Positions 23,290 through 30,219 of a stretch of DNA of 64,000 bases are shown here, piece after piece. Below the pieces are notes generated by a model that was given only the letters and a program-made list of their open reading frames with translations, made no database searches and had not been told where the DNA came from. Position numbers and translations under genes: made by a program. The stretch is from Clostridia bacterium (GTDB lineage Bacteria > Bacillota > Clostridia > Christensenellales > CAG-138), in NCBI GenBank assembly GCA_017545535.1, contig JAFWMS010000028.1, positions 186,001 through 250,000 of the forward strand, written 5' to 3'. Positions within the stretch are counted from its first letter, which is position 1. Every line of letters starts with the position of its first letter.

Positions 23290-25047
23290 TTATTCTGGAC
23301 TTCCTAATGGCTGGACGCCAGCTTTAGCCAAATACTCATTACACTCAGGTATTGAATTGTTAGTCATGGTGAGGATCAACATCTGATAAGCTCCTTGCTC
23401 AGGTGAGTTTGTCAGATAGTATCCTGCCTTTCGAATCAAATCGCCTGCCAATATGGGATGCAACTTCAATCCAACACAAAGGCATATTACCGTTGGAAGT
23501 GAAATGGACATATACGGAGTGTTTCTGTATCGGCTTATATTTCGAACGGACAACCAGCTTCTTTCTGCCAGCTGTTCGACCGTTATTCCTTTCCTCTTCA
23601 TGTGGGCACAAAGTGTTTCTGCAAACGATGTGGGCAGTTTTGCCATAATACTCATTACCGTCTGAGTTTGTTTCGCATACAATACCGGATCGAAAGAGCT
23701 TCCTGCGATAAACTCTTCATCTTCAACATTGTATCGCAGCATACCGTACTGCATCCCGCGGTTGACTCGTCGTGAGGCAAACGCAAGACTGCATTCGGCT
23801 AAATGAGCCTTGGCATATGGTGTCAGGTGTAAAGCTCCGGTATCATCCCGACAGATGTATTTACTGTCACGAACGACAAAGCAGTTATCGACATAGGCGT
23901 AGACTCCGGATGCAAGAGCCTCTTGAAAGCTTTTGTTACGAGCAAACTCCTTTACCGCATTCTCGAAAGAAATAGTATGCTTGCGCTTATCATAGTATGA
24001 AAAAGCCGCCTTTGCATCTTCATAACCCAGCTCTTCCATTCTGATCTTCGCAAGCTGTCGGGAGACGTTGAATTGACGACTAAGCTGATCAATAGTCTTC
24101 TCCATCCGCAGGATTGGAGATAGCCAGCTGTATCTTCGCAGCCAACCGCTTGCAAATAATTGTGTTGCCCAATTCGGCATAAGGATCCGAGGCGCTAAGG
24201 CATTTGCCTGCCATTCCATACGGTCAATAGCAGTCCATTGGCGCGATTGGCTATTACTCGAGGCTCTACGGCAGGCGATGGCCGAGTATTCATGATTCCA
24301 TAGCTTCGCTAGGAGAAAAGCCGGCCTATGCAGCATCCAGTGGATACACTCATGCATGATCGTGTTGTTCCGGATCCGTTCATCTGGTACTTTACCGACA
24401 GGGGTGTTAACCAGAATTGTTCCGGCTGATACAGGAATAATGTGCCTTATGCCTGTCTGGGGGTCTATTACCATAGTACGGGCATCTTCAAAGAAGATTT
24501 TTGCGAGAATTTCCCCATCAGAATCAAAATGCACATCTTCAACAGTGAGCCCTAATCCTTTCACGGCTTGACATGGTCTGAGAAGCGCACCACATGTCGA
24601 AACACGAGGATTTAATGCGTTGCTCATTCGAAACGCAATGGCATCTATGTCCTTTTTTGAAATGATCGGGATCAGGTCATCAGGGAGGACCGCTATGGAA
24701 CGGAATCCTTTCCACATGGGGCCAGCACATCTCGTATGAACAGCCTTGAATTCTTCATTCAAATCGCAGTAGGCATCGACGATCATTGTGATCGGTTTTT
24801 CAATTCCACTATCATTAAGGACACAGTTCACCAGGGCATCAAAATAGAGATTCTGTTCATCGATGTCGTGGTTTGTAACGATAACCTTCCTGATAGAGAC
24901 CGGGCGGATATCTGTCTTCTGGCGCTTATTATATTCATCGATTTCAGCCATAAGATCGTTATAAAAACGCTCTGTAACGAGCGTTGAAAACGATGGCTTT
25001 TCTCCGCATGCAGCTGCAAGAGAGACGTAATCATAAACCTGTTCCAT
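23290..25047 (-). CDS. ImmA/IrrE-like zinc metallopeptidase with C-terminal helix-turn-helix
   Basis: A 585-residue protein. The zinc motif IMHECIHWMLH (HExxH, residues about 232-236) and a downstream Glu in RMEWQANALAP (about residue 278) are those of ImmA/IrrE peptidases, which cleave or inactivate repressors in mobile elements and in Deinococcus. An N-terminal domain of about 200 residues is unrecognised. The C-terminal 110 residues contain a helix-turn-helix (ITVEQLAERSWLSVRNISRY). ATG at 25047 follows GAGGTG and overlaps the previous gene by 17 nt. Last gene of an operon headed by a LexA-like repressor, which makes that repressor the obvious candidate substrate; this is inference. Confidence 0.8.
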   Translation of the reverse strand: MEQVYDYVSLAAACGEKPSFSTLVTERFYNDLMAEIDEYNKRQKTDIRPVSIRKVIVTNHDIDEQNLYFDALVNCVLNDSGIEKPITMIVDAYCDLNEEFKAVHTRCAGPMWKGFRSIAVLPDDLIPIISKKDIDAIAFRMSNALNPRVSTCGALLRPCQAVKGLGLTVEDVHFDSDGEILAKIFFEDARTMVIDPQTGIRHIIPVSAGTILVNTPVGKVPDERIRNNTIMHECIHWMLHRPAFLLAKLWNHEYSAIACRRASSNSQSRQWTAIDRMEWQANALAPRILMPNWATQLFASGWLRRYSWLSPILRMEKTIDQLSRQFNVSRQLAKIRMEELGYEDAKAAFSYYDKRKHTISFENAVKEFARNKSFQEALASGVYAYVDNCFVVRDSKYICRDDTGALHLTPYAKAHLAECSLAFASRRVNRGMQYGMLRYNVEDEEFIAGSSFDPVLYAKQTQTVMSIMAKLPTSFAETLCAHMKRKGITVEQLAERSWLSVRNISRYRNTPYMSISLPTVICLCVGLKLHPILAGDLIRKAGYYLTNSPEQGAYQMLILTMTNNSIPECNEYLAKAGVQPLGSPE

Positions 25048-25225
25048 CACACACCTCAGCTTCGCCAAAGGTGAGATCCATAAGGTCGATCTCACAGATA
25101 GAAGCACCAATCAAGCGATACCGAAACAGCTTGTCACAATAAGGGCAAACCGCATCCTGGGCTTCTTTTTTGAAATTCAGTATTATATAGTTTTTGCATC
25201 TTGCACATTTCGTTGCTTTCACCAT
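25031..25225 (-). CDS. Small zinc-ribbon protein
   Basis: A 64-residue protein with two knuckles, CARC and CPYC, 21 residues apart, consistent with one zinc ribbon, followed by an acidic tail. ATG at 25225 has AAGGAGG 9 nt upstream; an earlier TTG frame start is not needed. It overlaps the metallopeptidase start by 17 nt and is probably co-translated. Function unknown; zinc ribbons of this size often bind nucleic acid or a partner protein. Confidence 0.65.
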   Translation of the reverse strand: MVKATKCARCKNYIILNFKKEAQDAVCPYCDKLFRYRLIGASICEIDLMDLTFGEAEVCDGTGL

Positions 25226-25256
25226 CTCTCGTGCCCTCCTTCTTGTGCAATGCTCC

Positions 25257-25643
25257 TTATCCAATCACATGGATATCGTACAGATCATCAAAACAGATCT
25301 TTTCCTCGCTGTTTGAGCCGATCCTGCTGAATCGGAAGAATCGATAGTCCCGGTTGATTTGTGTTACGATATCCGCACAATAGTCCACATACAAACTCAT
25401 TCGCGGGATAGCGATCTCATACTTGATGTTCCCTGGAATGTCCGAAAGCCGGCAGCGTTTATGAACACCTAGAGCTTTCATTTTAGGAGAAATCGCAAGG
25501 CAAAGAGCGTTCTTTCCACGGGCAGGATCAGCTACGACCAGGTTTGTTTCAAACGGGTTTAGGCCTCGCTCGGCACACTCCACGGAAGCATAGAACGACT
25601 TGCCGTCGATGCACAGATACATTCTTTGTTTTGCTGCTTCCAT
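25257..25643 (-). pseudogene. Truncated UmuC/DinB-like Y-family DNA polymerase
   Basis: A 128-residue open frame that matches the start of UmuC-type lesion-bypass polymerases: YLCIDGKSFYASVECAERG, NLVVADPARGKNALCLAIS, then a divergent stretch ending DIHVIG and a stop. In full-length family members (about 420 residues) the equivalent DIHVYS is followed at once by the catalytic SIDE motif, so the frame stops just before the active-site acidic pair. The first metal-binding Asp (CIDGKSF) is present. AAGGAGGG precedes the ATG, so it is probably still translated. It is most likely a remnant in a damage-responsive operon; a small regulatory role is possible. Confidence 0.75.
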
Positions 25644-25679
25644 AGCCGTCCCTCCTTCCGCGTATGTTTAAGACCTATC

Positions 25680-25892
25680 TCAACTCGCTTGCTTCTTAAG
25701 CCATTCGACCATATCGAACTTACATTCCTTCCATTCGCCGGTATCCATAGGACACTGGTTGCCGTGCTTCTCCATGCAGAATTGGCAAAGGCCTCCATCC
25801 ATGAGGACGGTAATTTCGTTGTCCATGAACTCTGCGAACTCTTCATCACTAAGCTGGATCAGTTTCAGCATGATCATCTGCCGATTCGTCAT
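25680..25892 (-). CDS. Small cysteine-motif protein, paralog A
   Basis: A 70-residue acidic protein starting MTNRQ with the Cys pattern CQFC...QCPM...C and a C-terminal EWLKKQAS. The same layout (MTNRE, CKQC, QCVM, C, DWLQEEAC) is found in the gene at 62322, so the two are paralogs at opposite ends of the element. Four Cys could bind one zinc. The start overlaps the upstream stop (ATGA) after GAGGAAG. Function unknown. Confidence 0.65.
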   Translation of the reverse strand: MTNRQMIMLKLIQLSDEEFAEFMDNEITVLMDGGLCQFCMEKHGNQCPMDTGEWKECKFDMVEWLKKQAS

Positions 25893-26083
25893 TTTGCATC
25901 TTCCTCCGTCTCATTCATTTTCACACGTAGATCATGTAGGCTCTTCTCATACTGAAGTTTGGAGATTTCTCCTCGTTCCAGGAACGAATCCAGTGTCTGT
26001 TTCTGACTCAAAAACAATTGATGCTTCTTATCAGCGCGACTTAAACCAAGCATTGGATGCTCTTCTGCATCAATACCAAACAT
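25889..26083 (-). CDS. Small charged helical protein
   Basis: A 64-residue hydrophilic, probably helical protein (KKHQLFLSQKQTLDSFLERG, KSLHDLRVKMNE), between the LexA-like gene and the Cys protein, joined to the latter by an ATGA overlap. The start at 26083 is the first ATG in frame; the nearest ribosome site (GAGG) is rather far upstream, so an internal ATG (residue 11) is possible. No family recognised. Confidence 0.5.
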   Translation of the reverse strand: MFGIDAEEHPMLGLSRADKKHQLFLSQKQTLDSFLERGEISKLQYEKSLHDLRVKMNETEEDAK

Positions 26084-26107
26084 TTGTCCATATTCTGTTA
26101 CCTCTTG

Positions 26108-26704
26108 TTATAGGAGATCTTTCAAAACCTTGACCGCAACACCTTGAATCTCACATCTATCAACAAAGATGTCCGCCATGTGCGGGTTTTCGGGGTGAAG
26201 CCGGATACGATGATTCTCTGGTTCAGGATAAAACCGTTTAAGCGTTGCTTCGTCATCTATAAGAGCGACAACAATTTGTCCTTCCTCTGCTGCGTGTTGC
26301 TGCCGAATCAATACAAGATCTCCATCATCGATTCCTGCTTCGACCATGGAATCGCCGTATGCACGGAGGATGAAGAAATTGCCTCGACCAAACAGAGCAA
26401 CTGGAAGGCGAACGTACTCTTCAATACTTTCTTCCGCGAACTTGGGAATGCCACAAGCAACTTCACCAAGAATTGGAACACTAACCGCTTCAACATTTGT
26501 CCGAGCAGGGGTTATAGTACGTCTACCAGAAAAATCAATAACTCCGTCCTCACAGAGCTGTGTAATGTATCGGTGAACCGTAGCCTTCGACACTCCAACT
26601 CCATCAGCGACTTCTTGCATGGTAGGAGAGATTCCAAAATTATCTGTGAACCTACCTACGAACTGTTCGATCCTTGTCATCAGCGCCTTATCTTTGCTTC
26701 TCAT
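26108..26704 (-). CDS. LexA-like self-cleaving repressor (S24 peptidase)
   Basis: A 198-residue protein with a LexA layout. The winged-helix N-terminal domain (FGISPTMQEVADGVGVSKATVHRYI) is followed by an S24 latent-peptidase domain with the cleavage site EVACGIPKF (Cys-Gly at 84-85 instead of Ala-Gly), the nucleophile Ser119 in YGDSMVEAGI and the Lys156 in DDEATLKRF. In LexA, RecA-DNA filaments trigger self-cleavage and derepression. A perfect 18-bp palindrome stands 15 nt upstream, so it probably represses its own operon. It is followed by small genes, a polymerase remnant and an IrrE-like peptidase. It may be an element-specific SOS switch rather than the host LexA. Confidence 0.88.
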   Translation of the reverse strand: MRSKDKALMTRIEQFVGRFTDNFGISPTMQEVADGVGVSKATVHRYITQLCEDGVIDFSGRRTITPARTNVEAVSVPILGEVACGIPKFAEESIEEYVRLPVALFGRGNFFILRAYGDSMVEAGIDDGDLVLIRQQHAAEEGQIVVALIDDEATLKRFYPEPENHRIRLHPENPHMADIFVDRCEIQGVAVKVLKDLL

Positions 26705-26718
26705 GCGCGTCCTCCTTA

Positions 26719-26736
26719 ATGAAACATATGTTTCAT
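26719..26736. promoter_or_regulatory. SOS-box-like operator of the LexA-like gene
   Basis: ATGAAACATATGTTTCAT is a perfect 18-bp palindrome whose core (GAAACATATGTTTC) resembles Firmicutes SOS boxes (GAACNNNNGTTC) with one change per half. It lies between the -10 element and the start codon, a position suited to repression. Confidence 0.75.
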
Positions 26737-26746
26737 TTATAGCTAC

Positions 26747-26775
26747 ATTATAAAGGCAAGATTATAATTCGTCAA
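26747..26775 (-). promoter_or_regulatory. Promoter of the LexA-like operon
   Basis: On the minus strand TTGACG (26775-26770), 17-nt spacer, TATAAT (26752-26747). The transcript would start near the palindrome at 26719-26736. The remaining gap up to 26938 holds one imperfect hairpin (AATGCCT with AGGCAT near 26849-26881) and nothing else I recognise. Confidence 0.8.
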
Positions 26776-26938
26776 TAGTCTTGAAACAGAAAGTGCTGTC
26801 CGACTGAATAAAGTAATTATTTCGTTACGCAAATGGGTGAAAAGAAAATGCCTCGCGTCCGATGTTCGGTAACAAGGCATCTGCTTATATTATATGCCTA
26901 TTCTTCTATCATGGTTGTAATGAATTCTTTGACGTGCA

Positions 26939-27748
26939 TTATTGTGTCATCTTAAAAAGCACTTTTTCCAAGCAGTCTTTGCTGCTGCTCAAATCCACAG
27001 GCTGATTACTGCCCGGCGCGGATAAAGATGTCAAATATCTGTAGGTGTTAATGTAAGCGCCGTATAGGTGTTTTTCATAATCCCCTGCTGGTGCCGATGT
27101 AGTGCTGGAAGGCTGTGTCCATGACCATCCGCCGATTGCAGCATAAACGAAGCTGTCAATTACGATACCCGAGAGATGATAACTGCTGTAATAATTATCC
27201 CGAATATAACGCATGTGTTTGCAGGTATCAAATAGGAGTCCATAATCGGAATCGTTTTTGCTTCGCATAGCATCCTGCTCCGCTTTTGGATTGGTTGAGC
27301 GCCAGTTCCCTCCCATATTAGAATCCGGGTACTGGTATGTCGTATTCCCGTACCAGTCCCAGCTCGCAAACGCCGGTAACACCTCGAACTTTATCCCGTC
27401 TATAAATGAGATCTTGACGACCTGCCCGTCAGCACGAACATCCGTACGGGGGTATGAGGCTTGAATCACGGTTTTCACTGCCTGCAAAAGACGAGACTGT
27501 CCGTTTCCTTTATAGATATCATAGCGGTCATATTCTGATCTTGGAAGTTCTATAAGGATGTCAATATCGCTAGTATCGATCGCTGTCCCACGTCCGTATG
27601 ATCCAACATACAGGCTGTGGGCTGTATCACTAGTTGAATTCCAGAACTCTCGATTGACGCACTTTGTAATTGCTTTATACCGGGTGGATATGGTTGTTCT
27701 TGTATCCATCGGTATTATTTCGCCATGTTTTAATACATGAAAGCTCAT
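26939..27748 (-). CDS. CD-NTase (SMODS-type nucleotidyltransferase), CBASS signal synthase 2
   Basis: A 269-residue enzyme. It has the CD-NTase signature GSYGRGTAIDTSDID (Gly49-Ser50, metal Asp61 and Asp63) and a third acidic residue in KFEVLPAF (Glu122), then the helical half of the SMODS fold. CD-NTases make cyclic oligonucleotides on phage infection. Unlike the paralog at 28328 it lacks a C-terminal sensor domain. ATG at 27748 overlaps the SLATT stop (ATGA), so it is coupled to the membrane effector. Last gene of the long defence operon. All catalytic residues are present; the product is unknown. Confidence 0.85.
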   Translation of the reverse strand: MSFHVLKHGEIIPMDTRTTISTRYKAITKCVNREFWNSTSDTAHSLYVGSYGRGTAIDTSDIDILIELPRSEYDRYDIYKGNGQSRLLQAVKTVIQASYPRTDVRADGQVVKISFIDGIKFEVLPAFASWDWYGNTTYQYPDSNMGGNWRSTNPKAEQDAMRSKNDSDYGLLFDTCKHMRYIRDNYYSSYHLSGIVIDSFVYAAIGGWSWTQPSSTTSAPAGDYEKHLYGAYINTYRYLTSLSAPGSNQPVDLSSSKDCLEKVLFKMTQ

Positions 27749-28308
27749 TTCTTTCTTCCTCTTTTAAGTACATCAGGCAGAAGCGCATCAATTTCTTCGT
27801 CTGTATACGTACCTTCTTTATTATTCTTTAGTGCAACACCAGCTTTTTTTACAGCCTTATTTGTAGTATTCGGTGCTTCCTTGTAAACCTCATGAACTTG
27901 TTTTTGAATAGTATCGAAACTATCCATCAGTTCCGTAACCGGGGTTTCTCTAAGCTGTATTTTGGCAAGGAGGGATAGTAACTCATCTCTGGCACAAACC
28001 AACTTTCTTGCTGCTGACTTATTGTCTTTAGACAGGCTTTTATAATCAAATGAAGCAAGAAATGCACTAATTGCTGTAGTTATAAAGGAAACAACCGCTG
28101 ATGCTATTTTCAGCCATGTTGGATCCGCAAATAGTATGGAAATCAAACCTGCAGAAGTCAGTGCAGCAAAAACAATATTGACTGCGGCAAGCACCTTATA
28201 TCGTTTTTCGTATATCTCTGCCTGCTTCTCTTGTATCTTGTGTGTCCATACCACATTGGCATAATGATTACGAGCTATGTCGTCAAGAGCTCTGTATTTA
28301 TCATCCAT
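27745..28308 (-). CDS. SLATT-domain two-helix membrane effector
   Basis: A 187-residue protein with an N-terminal helix (DIARNHYANVVWTHKIQEKQ), two adjacent membrane segments (about 38-60 and 66-87) and a cytoplasmic helical C-terminus. This is the SLATT layout, a family predicted to form pores or disrupt membranes when activated by nucleotide second messengers. Its position between two CD-NTase genes, overlapping one of them, supports the role of CBASS effector that kills or arrests the infected cell. I chose ATG at 28308, 10 nt after GGAGG; a longer frame upstream is less likely. Confidence 0.82.
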   Translation of the reverse strand: MDDKYRALDDIARNHYANVVWTHKIQEKQAEIYEKRYKVLAAVNIVFAALTSAGLISILFADPTWLKIASAVVSFITTAISAFLASFDYKSLSKDNKSAARKLVCARDELLSLLAKIQLRETPVTELMDSFDTIQKQVHEVYKEAPNTTNKAVKKAGVALKNNKEGTYTDEEIDALLPDVLKRGRKK

Positions 28309-28327
28309 CCGTTCAACACCTCCATTA

Positions 28328-29644
28328 TTATTCAATAGGAACATCTATACGCGCACGCGCAACGCAGATGCCATTCTTTACCAAGAAGCATTCAACATAG
28401 TGCGGACCGTAAAAGTCCGTATGCTCTTTTTGATGAGGATTGTTCGTACAACGGATTTCACCTCTGATCATATTCCGCGACTTTGCAACCTCACCAACAT
28501 TTCTAACCTTCCAATAAATTGTATAAGGCATAGGACAGTCTGTGCGCATAATCTGAAAATCCAATTGTTTTTTTCTGCTGAGCCATTTATGCTCTCGAAG
28601 TATTTCACTCAGAAAGCGCGAGCGAAAACCATCCTGTGTAACATTACAGTCGATGCGCAGGGAGTAACGAATATCGACAGGAAATAGTTCCTCAATAAAC
28701 TGTTCCTTTTGTGTTCCGCGTTTATATCCGTACCTGTCGAACGAAGCAGTTTCTGTCCTGCTTTCCGCTGCCGGGAAGTCTATACCGAGTAAATCAATTA
28801 ATGTGTCGTTTATTCCCTGTGTTGAGTTCGTAGTGCCGCTGAGGCGTTCATACGCCGCTTTGGCTTTATTAACAAAAGCACCATTATCGGTATTGTAAAC
28901 TTTTTGGCTGCTCCCAACAGCATACCAAAACGTACAATCCTTGTTTTGCCCTTTAAGGTACTCGAAAACACTTGTCAGGATAGATAAATAATCGAAATAA
29001 CCCTTTCCTTTGAAATAAGAATTATCCTTGAAAAGATCATAAACAAGGGTATCGATTAGTAGTCCACCCATAGATAACCCAATATTATTCTTCCAACTCC
29101 TAATAATGTGGCAAAAATCAAAGTACAGTCCACTAGAAGCATCGTTGCATGCTTTACATTCTTCTTGTTCTGGAATCGGATTCGTTGTTTTCCATGAGCC
29201 TCCATCGTGAGTATCAGGGTACTTAAAGCTCCCATCTTTGTTCTGAAATCCAGGGACAAGCTCGACCGTATATTTATCGAAAGCTATAACAACAACCTGC
29301 CCGTCCCCGCTGATCTCTGTTCTTGGATATCGTTCTTGTACGAGGGCTTTAACATCTTGTAGCAGGGCAGACTGCCCATTACTGGAATAATTGTCATACT
29401 TTATATAAACATCCTGTGGCAAATCAAACAGGATATCCAAATCACTACTTCCCTTGATCGCCGTCGCTCTACCAACAGACCCCACAATGTACATATGGGA
29501 AGATGAATCACTGTCGATGTCATAATAATGCTTATTAAGCTTTTTTGCGATCTCACCAGCGGTCGATTCCATATCATCCCGATTGTCGAGAATTATTAAG
29601 TTGCAAAAAGTCTTAAAATCAGAGCCCAGTGCTATAAAAATCAC
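28328..29644 (-). CDS. CD-NTase with C-terminal AGS-C sensor domain, CBASS signal synthase 1
   Basis: A 438-residue protein. The SMODS nucleotidyltransferase domain has GSVGRATAIKGSSDLDIL (Gly55-Ser56, Asp68, Asp70) and Glu128 in YTVELVPGF. After the helical half (to about residue 320) the last 115 residues (RYSLRIDCNV, WLSRKKQLDFQI, IYWKVRNVGEVA, FYGPHYVECFLV) match the adenylyl/guanylyl and SMODS C-terminal sensor (AGS-C) domain. It is clearly paralogous to the enzyme at 26939. The start is uncertain: the GTG at 29644 lies inside the AAGAGGTG ribosome site, and an ATA 9 nt further on is the only codon at good spacing. It lies 6 nt after the YgjP-like gene. Confidence 0.85.
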   Translation of the reverse strand: MIFIALGSDFKTFCNLIILDNRDDMESTAGEIAKKLNKHYYDIDSDSSSHMYIVGSVGRATAIKGSSDLDILFDLPQDVYIKYDNYSSNGQSALLQDVKALVQERYPRTEISGDGQVVVIAFDKYTVELVPGFQNKDGSFKYPDTHDGGSWKTTNPIPEQEECKACNDASSGLYFDFCHIIRSWKNNIGLSMGGLLIDTLVYDLFKDNSYFKGKGYFDYLSILTSVFEYLKGQNKDCTFWYAVGSSQKVYNTDNGAFVNKAKAAYERLSGTTNSTQGINDTLIDLLGIDFPAAESRTETASFDRYGYKRGTQKEQFIEELFPVDIRYSLRIDCNVTQDGFRSRFLSEILREHKWLSRKKQLDFQIMRTDCPMPYTIYWKVRNVGEVAKSRNMIRGEIRCTNNPHQKEHTDFYGPHYVECFLVKNGICVARARIDVPIE

Positions 29645-29650
29645 CTCTTA

Positions 29651-30202
29651 TTATTCGCCCAGCATTGTCATGAGAATGTCTCCGTTCTCTTTGAGCCACT
29701 TGTCCTGCTCCCAGTATGACGGGAACACCCGCAGCACCTCTGCATAGAACTGTTCTGAATGGTTCATTTCCTTTCTGTGGCAAAGCTCATGCACCACGAC
29801 GCTGTCGGTCACTTCGAGAGGGGTGAGCATCAGCAGGCAGTTGAAATTGAGATTGCCCTTGCTGCTGCAGCTACCCCAGCGGGATTTCTGCCTGCGGATA
29901 GTGATCCTGCCGTAAGTCACCCCGACGAGCGGCGCATAGTGCGCCACTCGCTCTGGTATCACTTCCAGCGCTCTGTTGGCAAGAGCAACGATCTCATCCT
30001 GCGTCAGCTTGTGGTAGTGCTCCTTGGCTTTTTCCCGTGCCTGCGCTTTAGCCAGATGCGTCTCGAACCACTTCTTGTTCTGCAGCATGAAGCGATTGAT
30101 ATCTTCATTGGTCGCCTGCAGGGGAGCGCGTATGATAAGTTTGTTGCCTTTTATCTCCGCAGCCATCGATTTGCGACTGCTTCGGATTACCTCGAATTCC
30201 AT
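29651..30202 (-). CDS. YgjP/SprT-like zinc metallopeptidase (DUF45)
   Basis: A 183-residue protein with the family signature RQKSRWGSCSSKGNLNFNC and the zinc motif VVHELCHRKEMNHSEQFY (HExxH). Such metallopeptidase genes are very often found beside type I restriction genes, as here; their job there is not established. ATG at 30202 is 5 nt after GAGGTG and is preferred over ATG 30223, which overlaps the hsdR stop and has no spaced ribosome site. Confidence 0.85.
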   Translation of the reverse strand: MEFEVIRSSRKSMAAEIKGNKLIIRAPLQATNEDINRFMLQNKKWFETHLAKAQAREKAKEHYHKLTQDEIVALANRALEVIPERVAHYAPLVGVTYGRITIRRQKSRWGSCSSKGNLNFNCLLMLTPLEVTDSVVVHELCHRKEMNHSEQFYAEVLRVFPSYWEQDKWLKENGDILMTMLGE

Positions 30203-30219
30203 ACAGGCACCTCGGTCAG

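Noticed and set aside
26108..26704. Host chromosomal lexA
   Set aside because: The gene is inside the element, in an operon with element-specific small genes and an IrrE-like peptidase, and its palindrome differs from the standard Firmicutes SOS box. It is treated as an element-borne relative.
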